Below, piece by piece: positions 45,110 to 54,738 of a stretch of 64,000 bases of DNA; position 1 is the stretch's first letter; each line of letters opens with the position of its first letter. Both the position numbers and the translations under genes were made by a program. A model generated the notes under the pieces. The model saw nothing but the letters and a program-made list of their open reading frames with translations, ran no database searches and was not told the DNA's origin. This DNA is from Sporobacter termitidis DSM 10068 (GTDB taxonomy: Bacteria > Bacillota > Clostridia > Oscillospirales > Oscillospiraceae): positions 124,001-188,000 of the forward strand of contig NZ_FQXV01000007.1 of the NCBI RefSeq assembly GCF_900130065.1, read 5' to 3'.

Positions 45110-45250
45110 GGTTCAGGCAGAGCCAGCACCTGAATTGGGATGAGACAGCCCCGGCAACGCATAACTATAGAACTATATCCGCCTGGCGAGGTATTGCGCG
45201 CAATGCCGGTCAACAGAGGCTGGCCCCTATCCTATACCTGCGGGCTAAGT
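45110..45250 (+). ncRNA. Possible structured leader RNA between rplI and dnaB
   Basis: A 173-bp non-coding gap shows ordered pairing. Hairpin A is TTCAGG/CCTGAA (45112-45117 / 45129-45134). GCCAGC in its 11-base loop (45122-45127) can pair with GCTGGC at 45219-45224, a pseudoknot. CCGGCA (45151-45156) can pair with TGCCGG (45204-45209). The latter shares bases with an alternative 7-bp hairpin GGTATTG/CAATGCC, so two folds exclude each other. I cannot assign it to a known riboswitch class; chance pairing is not excluded. Confidence 0.4.
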
Positions 45251-45293
45251 CTATTTAACAAGAAAATCGTTTATACTGGGTGTGAGACTAAAG

Positions 45294-46634
45294 ATGGATG
45301 AGCTATTGGGCCGGCAGATGCCGCATAGTATCGAAGCGGAGCAGGCCGTACTGGGATCGATGATCATCGACGCCCGCTGCGTCGGAGACGTTCTGGGTAT
45401 GCTGAAAGCCGCGGATTTTTACGTGCAGGCCAACCGGGACATTTTTGAGACCATTTATTCCATGTTCACCTATTCCATGGCCACGGACCCTGTCACCGTG
45501 CTCGAGCAGATGCGCGTGAACGGCGTGTGGACGGAGAACTCGGCCACATACATCCTGGAGCTTGTCAATATCACGCCCACCTCGGCAAACGTCATGGAGT
45601 ACGCCGCCATCGTCCGCGACATGTCGCTCCTGCGCTCTATTGCCGATGCCGGCGGCGATATCATGAACATGGCCCTGGAGGGGACGGGCGGTGCCATGAC
45701 CATTCTGGAGGCCGCCGAAAAAAAGATTTACGCACTGCGCCAGGGCCGGAACTCCACCGGGCTCGAGCCGATCTCCAAGGTCCTCCTCACCGTTTACGAC
45801 CAGATGACCGAGGCGGCCAGGAGCGGCAGCAAATTCCCCGGCCTGCCCAGCGGTCTGGACGACCTGGACCGCCAGATCATGGGCCTGAACAACTCCGACC
45901 TGATCCTGATTGCCTCCCGCCCCGGCATGGGCAAGACGAGTATCGCGCTCAATATGGCGCTGCACGTGGCCAAGACGTCCGGCAAAACCGTGGCCGTATT
46001 TTCCCTGGAAATGTCCCGGGAGCAGCTGGCGCTGCGTCTTTTGTCCTCGGAGAGCTTTATCGACAACAAAAAGATGCAGACGGGGCGCCTGTCCGCCGAG
46101 GAGTGGAAAAAGATCGGCACGGCGGCCTCCATGATCAGCGGCTACGATTTTCTCATCAACGACAACCCCTCGCTGTCCGTGGCCGATATGAACGCCCAGT
46201 GCCGCCGGCTGCCGAACCTCGGCCTCGTGGTGATCGACTACCTCCAGCTCATGCAGAGCGCGTCCGGCCCGGCGAAGAACGGCGGGGAGAACAGGACGCA
46301 GGTCGTCTCCGACATCAGCCGCATGATGAAAATCATGGCCAAGGAACTGAATGTGCCGCTCATCTGCCTGTCCCAGCTGTCCCGCGCCAACGAAGGACGG
46401 ACGGATAAGCGCCCGCTCCTCTCGGACCTGCGCGAATCCGGCGCCATCGAGCAGGACGCCGACATCGTCCTGGGCCTCTACAGAGAGGACTACTATAATA
46501 AAGAAGTGGAGTTTCCCAACATCGCCGAGTGCATCATCCTGAAAAACCGCCGCGGCGAGACCGGAAAGATCGAGCTCAAATGGCTCCCCGAATTCACCAC
46601 CTATACCTCCCTCGAGCGGCACCACAACGAGTGA
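45294..46634 (+). CDS. dnaB: Replicative DNA helicase DnaB
   Basis: 446 residues from ATG 45294 (MDELLGRQMPHSIEAEQAVLG); a GTG at 45282 is also in frame and the ribosome site is weak for both. The N-terminal DnaG-interacting domain (about 8-110) and linker precede the RecA-like motor. Walker A is in ASRPGMGKTSIALN, Walker B in LVVIDYLQLM, and the DRESGAIEQDADIV-type motif and arginine finger region are present. The hexamer unwinds DNA at the replication fork. Two bases separate it from tilS. Confidence 0.96.
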   Translation: MDELLGRQMPHSIEAEQAVLGSMIIDARCVGDVLGMLKAADFYVQANRDIFETIYSMFTYSMATDPVTVLEQMRVNGVWTENSATYILELVNITPTSANVMEYAAIVRDMSLLRSIADAGGDIMNMALEGTGGAMTILEAAEKKIYALRQGRNSTGLEPISKVLLTVYDQMTEAARSGSKFPGLPSGLDDLDRQIMGLNNSDLILIASRPGMGKTSIALNMALHVAKTSGKTVAVFSLEMSREQLALRLLSSESFIDNKKMQTGRLSAEEWKKIGTAASMISGYDFLINDNPSLSVADMNAQCRRLPNLGLVVIDYLQLMQSASGPAKNGGENRTQVVSDISRMMKIMAKELNVPLICLSQLSRANEGRTDKRPLLSDLRESGAIEQDADIVLGLYREDYYNKEVEFPNIAECIILKNRRGETGKIELKWLPEFTTYTSLERHHNE

Positions 46635-46636
46635 CA

Positions 46637-48001
46637 ATGGAACTGCTTCAGAAAATCACCGATTTCGCCGGCAGGCACGGGATGCTTCCGCCGAAGGGGC
46701 TCGTCCTGGCCGCCGTATCCGGCGGCGCCGATTCCATGTGCCTTCTTCAGGCGCTCATCGAGCTCTCCGAAAAGGCGGGCTTTACCGTGGCGGCCGCGCA
46801 TTTCAACCATCTGCTCCGCGGTGCCGAATCTGACGGGGACGAGGCTTTTGTGGCACGCTTCTGCCTTGAGCGCGGCATCCCGTGTCATACGGAGCGGGGC
46901 GACGTCCGCGGCGCGTCCGCGGCGCGCGGACTCGGCATTGAAGCGGCGGCCCGCGAGCTGCGGTATGATTTTTTCGGCCGGACGGCGGAAAAAACCTCCG
47001 CCGCCCGGATTGCCACAGCCCACACGGCGGACGACAACGCGGAAACCGTCCTCCTGAACCTCACCCGGGGCGCCGGGGCCGGCGGCCTTTCCGGCATCCC
47101 GCCCAGGCGCGGCAAAATTATCCGCCCGATGCTCACCGTCACGCGGGGGGAGGTTTTGGATTTCCTCGCTTCCAGATCGGTCCCGTTTGTGGAGGACGCC
47201 TCCAACAGTCTCGATATTTACAACAGGAACAAGATCCGCCACCATGTCGTCCCGGTGCTGAGGGACATCAATCCGCGCTTTGCCGAAAGCGTCGCGTCCG
47301 GCGCGGCGCTCCTGAGGGAAGACGACGACTACTTGAACGGCCTTGCCGCGCAGTACATCGCCGCGCACAGCGACGGCGCCGCGCTGGACGCCCGGGCGCT
47401 CCTGGCGCTCCCCCGCCCTGTGTCCGGCCGCGTCATCCGGAAGCTGGCGGGCGCGCCGCTCTCGGCCCGCCACGTGGCGGACGTTCTGGAGCTCTGCGCC
47501 AGAACGGCACCCTCCGGTGAAATTTCGCTGCCCTCGGGCACCGTTCACAGGGAATACGGCCGGATTGTCTTTAACCGTCCGCCGGACGGCGGCGATTTTG
47601 AACCCGTCGTGCTGCGGGCCGGCGCGTCGGCGGTCCTGCCGGAGCTTGGGCTCGCGGCAACCTGCCGGAAAAAAAGCTGTTCGTCCCAAAATTCCGAAAA
47701 AATTAATAATTCATTTACCACTTTTCTATTCAAATATGCTAGTGTATGTGGTAATATTGTCATCAGGCCGCGTAAAACCGGCGATAAAATCGAGCTTTTC
47801 GGCGGAAACGGCACGAAAACGCTGAAGAAGCTATTTATTGAAAAGCGCATCCCGGCGCGTCGGCGCGCCCTGATCCCCGTCATCGCCGACGATAACGGCG
47901 TCCTCGCCGTCTACGGTATCGGTTTTGACGTACGCACATCGTGCAAAGCTGGGGATACTACATTAGAGATAAATTTCAAGGAGACCGGCCATGAAAAATG
48001 A
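46637..48001 (+). CDS. tilS: tRNA(Ile)-lysidine synthetase TilS
   Basis: 454 residues from ATG 46637. The PP-loop SGGADSMCLLQAL is near residue 29, with AAHFNHLLRG and ATAHTADDNAETVLLNLTRG as further family motifs. A substrate-binding middle domain and the small C-terminal TilS domain follow. The enzyme converts C34 of the CAU-anticodon tRNA to lysidine so that it reads AUA; it is essential. Its 3' end overlaps hpt by 11 bp. A short AT-rich patch near 47690-47760 (SSQNSEKINNSFTTFLFKYAS) differs from the GC-rich context and may be a linker insertion. Confidence 0.95.
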   Translation: MELLQKITDFAGRHGMLPPKGLVLAAVSGGADSMCLLQALIELSEKAGFTVAAAHFNHLLRGAESDGDEAFVARFCLERGIPCHTERGDVRGASAARGLGIEAAARELRYDFFGRTAEKTSAARIATAHTADDNAETVLLNLTRGAGAGGLSGIPPRRGKIIRPMLTVTRGEVLDFLASRSVPFVEDASNSLDIYNRNKIRHHVVPVLRDINPRFAESVASGAALLREDDDYLNGLAAQYIAAHSDGAALDARALLALPRPVSGRVIRKLAGAPLSARHVADVLELCARTAPSGEISLPSGTVHREYGRIVFNRPPDGGDFEPVVLRAGASAVLPELGLAATCRKKSCSSQNSEKINNSFTTFLFKYASVCGNIVIRPRKTGDKIELFGGNGTKTLKKLFIEKRIPARRRALIPVIADDNGVLAVYGIGFDVRTSCKAGDTTLEINFKETGHEK

Positions 48002-48527
48002 CATAGAGAAAGTGTATTATTCAGAGGAGATGATTCAAAACCGCGTCAGGGAGCTTGGTCAGGAGCTGAAAACGGAATATGCCGGGAAAAAACCGTTGCT
48101 GGTCGGCGTACTGAAAGGATCGTTTATTTTTTTGGCGGACCTGGCAAGGGCCCTGGATATTCACTGTGAAATAGAATTCATCGCCGTCTCTTCCTATGGA
48201 AACGGCACCGAGACCTCCGGAGAGGTCAAAATGACAAAGGCCATCGGCGACGTGATCCGCGACAGGCATGTGATCGTCGTCGAGGACATCCTCGACACCG
48301 GGCTGACGCTCGATTATCTTAAAAAATATTTGCTCAGCATGAACCCGGCTTCGCTGAAAATCTGCACCTTCCTCGACAAGCCCTCGCGCCGGAAGGTCCA
48401 GATCAGCGCCGATTATGTCGGTTTTGAATGCATTGACGCGTTTTATGTGGGCTATGGGCTCGATTACGCGGGAGAATACCGCAACCTGCCGTACATCGGC
48501 TCGCTCAAGCCCGCCATATATTCATAA
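47991..48527 (+). CDS. hpt: Hypoxanthine phosphoribosyltransferase
   Basis: 178 residues. The PRPP-binding motif VIVVEDILDTGLTL is intact, with KKPLLVGVLKGSFIF near the N-terminus and FVGYGLDYAGEYRNLPYIG-type C-terminal sequence. It salvages hypoxanthine and guanine to IMP and GMP. The ATG lies inside the end of tilS, after AAGGAG, implying translational coupling. tilS-hpt-ftsH is the standard Firmicute arrangement. Confidence 0.96.
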   Translation: MKNDIEKVYYSEEMIQNRVRELGQELKTEYAGKKPLLVGVLKGSFIFLADLARALDIHCEIEFIAVSSYGNGTETSGEVKMTKAIGDVIRDRHVIVVEDILDTGLTLDYLKKYLLSMNPASLKICTFLDKPSRRKVQISADYVGFECIDAFYVGYGLDYAGEYRNLPYIGSLKPAIYS

Positions 48528-48565
48528 ACATGAACATCAGGTAATAGGAAAGAAGTGAAAGATAT

Positions 48566-50566
48566 TTGAAGCCAAAAAGCAGGAGTCCGCGCGACATAGG
48601 ATTTTACATCCTCGTTTTCATCATTCTCGTATCCGCTGTCTATCTGTTGCTGTCCAATCAGGGGAGCGGCGGGACCTCGGTCGATTATTCCGATGTCCGC
48701 AGGCTTTTCATGGACGACAAGGTGACGTCTTTTAATATTAAAGAAAACACGCTCACTATGAAGCTGAAGGAAAATTACGATGATACCGGCAGCGACATCG
48801 TCACCCATCAGCTCTACGACGTCAACCTTTTTTACGCTGATATGGGCGACACCATTACAAAAAAGCTCCAGCTCGACCCGAACTTTAAATACAACTACGA
48901 CGTCGGATGGCAGGCGCCATGGTGGTTCAGCCTGCTGCCGTACGCCATTGTGATCATTTTGTTCATCGTTCTCTGGAACGCCATGATGAACCGGTCCGGC
49001 GTCGGCGGGGACAAATCCGTCATCAAGTTCGGCAAAGCGCGCACGCGCCTTGCCAGCGAGGAAAAGAAGAAGGTCACGTTTGCCGACGTGGCCGGCGCGG
49101 ACGAGGAAAAGGAAGAGCTCCGGGAGATCGTCGATTTCCTGAAGGGCCCCCAGAAATATATATCTCTCGGCGCGCGCATCCCGAAGGGCGTCCTGCTTGT
49201 GGGACCTCCGGGCACAGGTAAAACGCTCCTGGCCAAGGCCGTCGCCGGAGAGGCGGGCGTTCAGTTCCTGTCTATCTCAGGCTCCGACTTCGTCGAGCTT
49301 TATGTCGGCGTCGGCGCGTCGCGCGTGCGCGATCTGTTTGACCAGGCCAAGAAGCTCGCTCCGGCGATCATCTTCATTGACGAGATCGACGCTGTGGGCC
49401 GTCAGCGCGGCGCGGGCCTGGGCGGCGGTCACGACGAGCGCGAGCAGACCTTGAACCAGCTCCTCGTTGAGATGGACGGCTTTACGACGAACGAGGGCGT
49501 TATCGTCATGGCGGCCACAAACCGCTCCGACATCCTCGACAGCGCGCTCCTGCGGCCGGGCCGCTTTGACCGCCAGGTCTACGTGGGCCTGCCCGATATC
49601 AAGGGACGCGAGGCGATCCTGCGCGTCCACGCCAGAGGCAAGGTCCTCGGCGACGATGTGGATCTGGCCAGCATCGCCAAGGGTACGCCGGGCTTTACGG
49701 GCGCGGACCTCGAAAACCTCCTGAACGAAGCGGCGCTTCTGGCCGCCCGGTACAACAAGCGGTTCATCACCATGCAGGAGATCGAGGCGGCAACGCTGAA
49801 GGTCATTGCAGGCCCTGAAAAAAGAAGCCGCGTCGTCACGGAAAAGGACAGAAAGCTGACGGCCTTCCACGAAGCCGGCCACGCCGTCGTCTCGAATTAT
49901 CTGGAGCACGTCGACCCTGTCCATCAGATCACGATCATTCCCCACGGCCAGGCGGGCGGCATGACGATCTACCGGCCCGTGGAAGACAAAACCTTCAATT
50001 CCAGAAGCGAAATGTTTGAACGTATCGTTTCCGCCCTGGGCGGACGTATGGCTGAAAAGATCATGCTCAATGATATATCAACGGGCGCTTCGGGCGATAT
50101 ACAGTCGGCCAGCGCCATCGCCCGCTCCATGGTCACAAAATACGGCATGAGCGACAAGATCGGCCCGATCTCCTTTGACGACAGCAGCCACTCCGTCTTT
50201 ATCGGGCGCGATTTCTCCCAGACGAAAAGCTATTCCGAGAAGACGGCGGCCATCATCGACGACGAGGTCAAGCACATCTTCGACGAAGCCATGCAAAAGT
50301 GCGAGGAGATTCTTCTGGCGCATAAGGACATCCTGATCAAAACCGCCGAATATCTCCTGGAAAACGAGACGATGGACGGCGACGACTTCAGATATCTGTG
50401 CCAGCACAACGGCGAGCTCCCGCCGAAAAAGGAAAAGCCGCACGCGCCGGAAAACCAGGACGGCGTCTACGTGGAGCTGACGAAGGATTCCCAGCAGCCG
50501 TACGGCGACGTGCCGGACAATATCTTTTACCCCGGCAAAAAGGACGGCTCGCCTGATAAGCAGTAG
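48566..50566 (+). CDS. ftsH: ATP-dependent zinc metalloprotease FtsH
   Basis: 666 residues from TTG 48566. Two membrane helices (about 12-30 and 118-140) flank an extracytoplasmic domain. The AAA+ module has GPPGTGKT, the second-region [10 protein letters not shown] and the SRH with arginine fingers (GRFDRQVYV). The peptidase motif is HEAGHAV, with the third Zn ligand region in GDIQSAS. FtsH degrades misassembled membrane proteins and short-lived regulators, and is needed for sporulation in Bacillus. A Pro/Lys-rich tail follows residue 610. A terminator follows. Confidence 0.97.
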   Translation: MKPKSRSPRDIGFYILVFIILVSAVYLLLSNQGSGGTSVDYSDVRRLFMDDKVTSFNIKENTLTMKLKENYDDTGSDIVTHQLYDVNLFYADMGDTITKKLQLDPNFKYNYDVGWQAPWWFSLLPYAIVIILFIVLWNAMMNRSGVGGDKSVIKFGKARTRLASEEKKKVTFADVAGADEEKEELREIVDFLKGPQKYISLGARIPKGVLLVGPPGTGKTLLAKAVAGEAGVQFLSISGSDFVELYVGVGASRVRDLFDQAKKLAPAIIFIDEIDAVGRQRGAGLGGGHDEREQTLNQLLVEMDGFTTNEGVIVMAATNRSDILDSALLRPGRFDRQVYVGLPDIKGREAILRVHARGKVLGDDVDLASIAKGTPGFTGADLENLLNEAALLAARYNKRFITMQEIEAATLKVIAGPEKRSRVVTEKDRKLTAFHEAGHAVVSNYLEHVDPVHQITIIPHGQAGGMTIYRPVEDKTFNSRSEMFERIVSALGGRMAEKIMLNDISTGASGDIQSASAIARSMVTKYGMSDKIGPISFDDSSHSVFIGRDFSQTKSYSEKTAAIIDDEVKHIFDEAMQKCEEILLAHKDILIKTAEYLLENETMDGDDFRYLCQHNGELPPKKEKPHAPENQDGVYVELTKDSQQPYGDVPDNIFYPGKKDGSPDKQ

Positions 50567-50580
50567 CGGACACCAGCAGA

Positions 50581-50608
50581 CTCCGGCCCACCGGCCGGAG
50601 CTGCTTTT
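50581..50608 (+). terminator. Terminator of ftsH
   Basis: CTCCGGCC (50581-50588), four bases, GGCCGGAG (50593-50600), then CTGCTTTT. Confidence 0.75.
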
Positions 50609-50689
50609 ATATCGACGCCCCGCCGCGCGGTGACGGTAAAACACCTGTTATTACATGCAGGCATAGCTTACGAAAGATGGGAGGGCCTG

Positions 50690-51811
50690 ATGAACCATAA
50701 ATACGAAGAGCGGAAGAGCTTTATCATCAACATTCTGTTCTTTGGTCTGATTGCAGTTTTGCTGTACCTCGCCGTTAAATATCTCCTTGGCTGGCTTTTG
50801 CCGTTCATTATCGGATTCGTCGTCGCTATCCTGCTAAAGGGCGTCAGCCGCTTTGTCTCCAAAAAGTGCCGCCTGCCATACAAGGTGGCGGCGGTGATCC
50901 TTGTCCTGCTGTTTTACGCTGTTGTCAGCGTTTTGTTGACTCTCCTGGCAACAAAGATCATCCTGGTTCTCAAGGACGGCTTCGCCAGCCTCCCCACCGC
51001 CTATACGCTGTATATCGAGCCCCTGATCAAAGATACGCTGGACAAGCTCGAAAGCCTGACGGCAAAGCTTGACCCCGGCATGGCCCAGATCACGCAGAAC
51101 ATGAAAGCTTCCCTGTCCGATTCGGCGGGCTCTCTGGTGACAGGTTTGTCTACCCAGGTCCTCAAATATCTGTCCTCCACGATTTTCTCTCTGCCCAGCA
51201 TCCTGCTGGCCACCCTCCTGTCCATCATCTCCTCCGTGTTTTTCGCCGTGGATTTCGGCTATATCACCGGATACGTGCTGAAGCTCCTGCCGGTAAAAGC
51301 GCGGGGCTATGCCGGCCAGCTCCGGAAAATCGCCGCCAATATCGTGGTCAAATATATCAAGTCCTACGCGATCCTCGTGTCGGTCACCTTCGCCGAGCTC
51401 TCCATCGGCTTTCTGATCATCGGCGTTGCCAATCCCATCGTCATCGCCGCGCTCATCGCCTTCGTCGACCTGCTTCCCCTGCTCGGCACGGGCAGCGTCG
51501 TCATCCCCTGGGTCATCGTCAAGCTGGTTCAGGGCAACTATGTATTTGCCATTGAGCTGGCCGTGCTCTATATCGTCATCACCGTCGTCCGCAACGTCCT
51601 GGAGCCGAGGATCGTCGGGCGGCAGATCGGCATTCACCCCCTGGCCATGCTGGTGAGCATGTACGTCGGCCTGAAGCTGTTCGGCTTTGTCGGCATCTTC
51701 GTCCTTCCGATCCTGCTGGTTGTCCTGAAAGGATTTTACGATCACAGGACGCCGCCGGAACCGGCGCCTCCCGGCCCCGACGCCATCGATACGCCCCAGC
51801 AGCCAAGCTGA
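50690..51811 (+). CDS. AI-2E-family membrane protein, YtvI-like
   Basis: 373 residues from ATG 50690 (GGGAGGG upstream). Seven to eight membrane helices: four near the N-terminus (10-95), a helical extracytoplasmic region (about 105-175) and a C-terminal group. Conserved family elements include PxPLLGTG-type sequence (VDLLPLLGTGSVVIPW) and VGRQIGIHPLAMLVSMYVGL. Length and pattern fit the sporulation integral membrane protein YtvI branch, which suits this spore former. The transported substrate is unknown; an AI-2 export role is not supported here. Confidence 0.82.
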   Translation: MNHKYEERKSFIINILFFGLIAVLLYLAVKYLLGWLLPFIIGFVVAILLKGVSRFVSKKCRLPYKVAAVILVLLFYAVVSVLLTLLATKIILVLKDGFASLPTAYTLYIEPLIKDTLDKLESLTAKLDPGMAQITQNMKASLSDSAGSLVTGLSTQVLKYLSSTIFSLPSILLATLLSIISSVFFAVDFGYITGYVLKLLPVKARGYAGQLRKIAANIVVKYIKSYAILVSVTFAELSIGFLIIGVANPIVIAALIAFVDLLPLLGTGSVVIPWVIVKLVQGNYVFAIELAVLYIVITVVRNVLEPRIVGRQIGIHPLAMLVSMYVGLKLFGFVGIFVLPILLVVLKGFYDHRTPPEPAPPGPDAIDTPQQPS

Positions 51812-51820
51812 CGTTAACTC

Positions 51821-51863
51821 AAAAGCCTCCGCTTTTCAGCAAGTGAAAAGCGGAGGTTTTTTA
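51821..51863 (+). terminator. Terminator of the YtvI-like gene
   Basis: A stem of 13 or more bp (CCTCCGCTTTTCA with its complement) around a five-base loop is followed by TTTTTTATTT. Confidence 0.9.
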
Positions 51864-51910
51864 TTTCACCGCCATAGAGCTGTTAAAGGACGCACCTCAT
51901 ATTCCCTCTT

Positions 51911-51939
51911 TTGACACTATAAGCCATTTGTGCTACTGT
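51911..51939 (+). promoter_or_regulatory. Promoter of the nitroreductase gene
   Basis: A perfect TTGACA (51911-51916), a 17-bp spacer and a weak TACTGT (51934-51939). Confidence 0.55.
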
Positions 51940-51991
51940 TGTAAGAGGATCGCCACAAGCAAGGCTTGCCATGGTATGAAAGGAGATATTT

Positions 51992-52582
51992 ATGGATTAC
52001 TTTGAATTGCTACGTTACAGGAAATCTACCAGAAAATTCACGGACGCGCAGATATCGCCAAGCAACCTGACGACTATACTCACCGCCGCCAACAGCGCCC
52101 CCGTCGGCAGTAATCTGTACAGGGATATACATTTGACTGTCGTACAGAATCGAGATGTACTGGATAAGCTTTCGGAAGCCGCGGCCAAGCGCTGGGAGGA
52201 TAAAGCAAAGGTTAAAAAAATCGTCGGCGATATGCCCGCCGCTGAATTAAGCCAAAAAAGCTACGACCCCTTTTACGGCGCGCCGACAGTGATCTTCGTA
52301 TCACACAGGAGGCAGGATATCCAGCCCGGCATTGAGTTTTCAAATGCCGCGTGTATCACCTACTCGATGCATCTGGCTGCGGCCGAGCTTGGGCTGGGCA
52401 GCGTGTTTATGTGGTTTGCTCTTGAATCAATGCGTGAAATCCCCGAGCTTGACAACACCTCGGTTCTGAAGCTTCCCGACGGCTTTGAGCCGCTGCTGGG
52501 CATCGCCGTCGGTCATCCGGCACAGGCGCTCAGTGCAAGGGCTTTAAAGACAGACCGGATAACTGTGAATTACCTGCGATAA
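51992..52582 (+). CDS. Nitroreductase-family flavoprotein
   Basis: 196 residues. The N-terminal LLRYRKSTRKFTDAQI carries the FMN-phosphate-binding RxSxRxF pattern. The central AANSAPVGSNLYRDIHLTVV and C-terminal PLLGIAVGHPA segments are typical of the family. Such enzymes bind FMN as dimers and reduce nitro compounds, quinones or flavins with NAD(P)H. The length is close to minimal. Monocistronic, with AAAGGAG before the ATG. The physiological substrate cannot be told. Confidence 0.9.
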   Translation: MDYFELLRYRKSTRKFTDAQISPSNLTTILTAANSAPVGSNLYRDIHLTVVQNRDVLDKLSEAAAKRWEDKAKVKKIVGDMPAAELSQKSYDPFYGAPTVIFVSHRRQDIQPGIEFSNAACITYSMHLAAAELGLGSVFMWFALESMREIPELDNTSVLKLPDGFEPLLGIAVGHPAQALSARALKTDRITVNYLR

Positions 52583-52638
52583 CCTGTAAGGAGAGGCCCG
52601 CCGTCTTCTCCTTTCCCCCGTATTTTTTGGCGCTTCCG

Positions 52639-52671
52639 AAAAGACAGCCTTGAAGGCTGTCTTTTTTTGCC
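52639..52671 (+). terminator. Terminator of the nitroreductase gene
   Basis: AAAAGACAGCC, loop TTGAA, then the complement ending in TTTTTTT. Confidence 0.9.
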
Positions 52672-52689
52672 TGCCGCCCGGATGAATAA

Positions 52690-52728
52690 TTAACGTAAAT
52701 TTTACATAAACCGTCATTTGGATTTAAT
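52690..52728 (+). promoter_or_regulatory. PhoP-box-like array upstream of pstS
   Basis: Four hexamers spaced 11 bp apart: TTAACG, TTTACA, CGTCAT and TTTAAT (starting at 52690, 52701, 52712 and 52723). PhoP sites in Bacillus are TTAACA-like hexamers with 4-6 bp spacers. A 16-bp perfect palindrome, GCTTTATTAATAAAGC, follows at 52735-52750. Confidence 0.6.
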
Positions 52729-52785
52729 GCAGGTGCTTTATTAATAAAGCGTAAATACATCGACCATGTGTAAAGGAGAAAGAAA

Positions 52786-53742
52786 ATGAAAAAATACCTG
52801 GCATTAATCCTTGCCGTCATGATGGCACTGACCCTGCTTGCCGGCTGCGGCACCTCCGGCAACTCAAACACTTCCCCCAGCGCATCCCCCTCGACCTCCG
52901 CGCCTTCCTCCGCAACTCCCTCGTCCGCCGCGCCCAGCCCGAGCCCGTCCGAAGCACTGACCGGGAACATTACGGCCGACGGCTCCACCGCGCTTCAGCC
53001 GCTTCTCACCCTCGCTGTCGATCCGTTTAAAGCGGCGACAGGCTTTACAGGTTCCATCACCATCAACGGCGGCGGCTCCGGCCAGGGCCTCACAGACGTT
53101 GCCTCCGGCACGGTGAACATCGGCAACTCCGACGTCACGCCCGAGCAGGCCGGCAAGGACGGCACAGGCCTCGTTGATCATCAGGTCGCCGTGGTTGCGG
53201 TCGGCATCGCCGTCAGCTCCGACATCTCCGCCAACATCAAGACCATTTCCACAGCCGATCTCACCGGCATCTTCACCGGCAAAATCACCGACTGGAACAA
53301 GGTCACCGGCTGGACCGGCGGCAGCGTCCCCATCCAGGTCTTCTACCGCAAGGCCGGCTCCGGCACACGTACGCTATTTGAAACCTACGGCATCAACTCC
53401 AAGCTCTCTGACGCGGACCTCGGCGCGTTTGCCAACTTCACCAAGAAGGAATCCTCCGGCGACCTGCAGACGGCCATCGCCTCCGGTAAGGGCGCCATCG
53501 GCTATGAGACGCTCCCCTACTGCAAGGATCTGACGCTTCTCCAGGTTGACGGCATCGACGCCACATACGACAATGTTTACTCCGGCAAATACGCCATCTG
53601 GGGCTATGAGCACATGTATACCAAGGGCGAAGCCACCGGCTCGACCAAGGCCTTTATCGATTACGTCATCTCCTCCGACTTTGAGAAAACGATCACGGAC
53701 AACGGCTACGGCCTCTCGTCTAAAATGACGGTCAGCAGATAA
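52786..53742 (+). CDS. pstS: Phosphate ABC transporter, phosphate-binding lipoprotein
   Basis: 318 residues. The signal peptide ends LLAGCG (lipid-modified Cys21). A Ser/Pro/Ala linker (25-60) leads to the PstS domain. Phosphate-contact motifs are present: TADGSTALQPL, GGGSGQGL, GNSDV and RKAGSGTRTLFE. It delivers phosphate to the PstC-PstA channel. AAAGGAG precedes the ATG. The PhoP-box-like array indicates induction under phosphate limitation. pstC follows 93 bp downstream, with a hairpin at about 53790-53815 between them. Confidence 0.96.
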   Translation: MKKYLALILAVMMALTLLAGCGTSGNSNTSPSASPSTSAPSSATPSSAAPSPSPSEALTGNITADGSTALQPLLTLAVDPFKAATGFTGSITINGGGSGQGLTDVASGTVNIGNSDVTPEQAGKDGTGLVDHQVAVVAVGIAVSSDISANIKTISTADLTGIFTGKITDWNKVTGWTGGSVPIQVFYRKAGSGTRTLFETYGINSKLSDADLGAFANFTKKESSGDLQTAIASGKGAIGYETLPYCKDLTLLQVDGIDATYDNVYSGKYAIWGYEHMYTKGEATGSTKAFIDYVISSDFEKTITDNGYGLSSKMTVSR

Positions 53743-53835
53743 CAATAACCACAGTAAACCGGAATAAATGACGACAAGGGTTGTTTCGGGAGCCGCCGGC
53801 TCCCGGGACAGCCTTTGTTTGGGAAGGTGACGCTT

Positions 53836-54735
53836 TTGACGCAATCTAAATTTTTCAAGGAAACGCTGGGGAAAAGCACGTTAACCGCCGTGGGGCTGCT
53901 CATCGTCCTCGTGACGCTGGCGATCCTGCTCTTCCTCACGTGGAAGGGGCTGGCCACGTTTACGACGCACAACACGTCGATCATCGACTTCCTGTTTGGA
54001 AGCCGGTGGGACCCGGCGATGGAATTCGGCGCGGAGAACGGCCCCGCCGGCTCCGCCATCTTCATTGTCGGCTCGCTCTCCGTCTCGTGCCTGGCGCTGC
54101 TGATCTCCACGCCGTTTGCGGTGGCATGCGCCATATTCATCGTTGAGATTTCACCCAGGCTCGGCAACAAATTTCTGCAGCCGGCCATTGAAATCTTCGT
54201 GGGCATCCCGTCGGTGGTATACGGCTGGGTCGGCATTTCCGTCCTCTGCCCGTTTCTCGCTTCTGTTTTTAATATGCCTTTCGGCGGCGAGAGCGTACTG
54301 GCCGGGGGCATTGTGCTTGCCGTCATGATATTCCCCACGATCACGACGGTGGCCGCCGACGCGATCAGGAACGTGCCGCAGGAATATACGGAAGCCTCCT
54401 ACGGCTTGGGCGCCACGCGCTGGCAGATGATCACCTCCGTCCGCATTCCCGCCGCGAAGAGCGGCATTCTGACCGGTATCATCCTCGGCCTGTCCCGCGC
54501 CTTCGGCGAGGCGCTGGCCGTGTCGATGGTCATCGGCGGCCGGCTGGCCTTTCCGAAAGGCCTTCTGTCCCAGACGAGCACGCTGACGACGCAGATCGCC
54601 TCCGGCATGGGCAGCGCCGCCGATGGAACCCAGTGGACCGATAATCTGTGGAGCATGGCGCTCGTTCTGTTCGTCATCTCTTTCATTTTTATCGCCCTGA
54701 TCCGCGTGATCGGCCGGAAGAAAAAGGAGGACTGA
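53836..54735 (+). CDS. pstC: Phosphate ABC transporter permease PstC
   Basis: 299 residues from TTG 53836, five bases after GGAAGGTGA. Six membrane helices, with the first at about 16-36. The EAA-like cytoplasmic loop reads EASYGLGATRWQMITSVRIPAAKSGI, where the ATPase docks. With PstA it forms the phosphate channel. Three bases separate it from pstA. Confidence 0.95.
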   Translation: MTQSKFFKETLGKSTLTAVGLLIVLVTLAILLFLTWKGLATFTTHNTSIIDFLFGSRWDPAMEFGAENGPAGSAIFIVGSLSVSCLALLISTPFAVACAIFIVEISPRLGNKFLQPAIEIFVGIPSVVYGWVGISVLCPFLASVFNMPFGGESVLAGGIVLAVMIFPTITTVAADAIRNVPQEYTEASYGLGATRWQMITSVRIPAAKSGILTGIILGLSRAFGEALAVSMVIGGRLAFPKGLLSQTSTLTTQIASGMGSAADGTQWTDNLWSMALVLFVISFIFIALIRVIGRKKKED

Positions 54736-54738
54736 GCC

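Noticed and set aside
45303-46637. A 444-codon minus-strand frame opposite dnaB
   Set aside because: Mirror of a highly conserved helicase gene, no homology or ribosome site.
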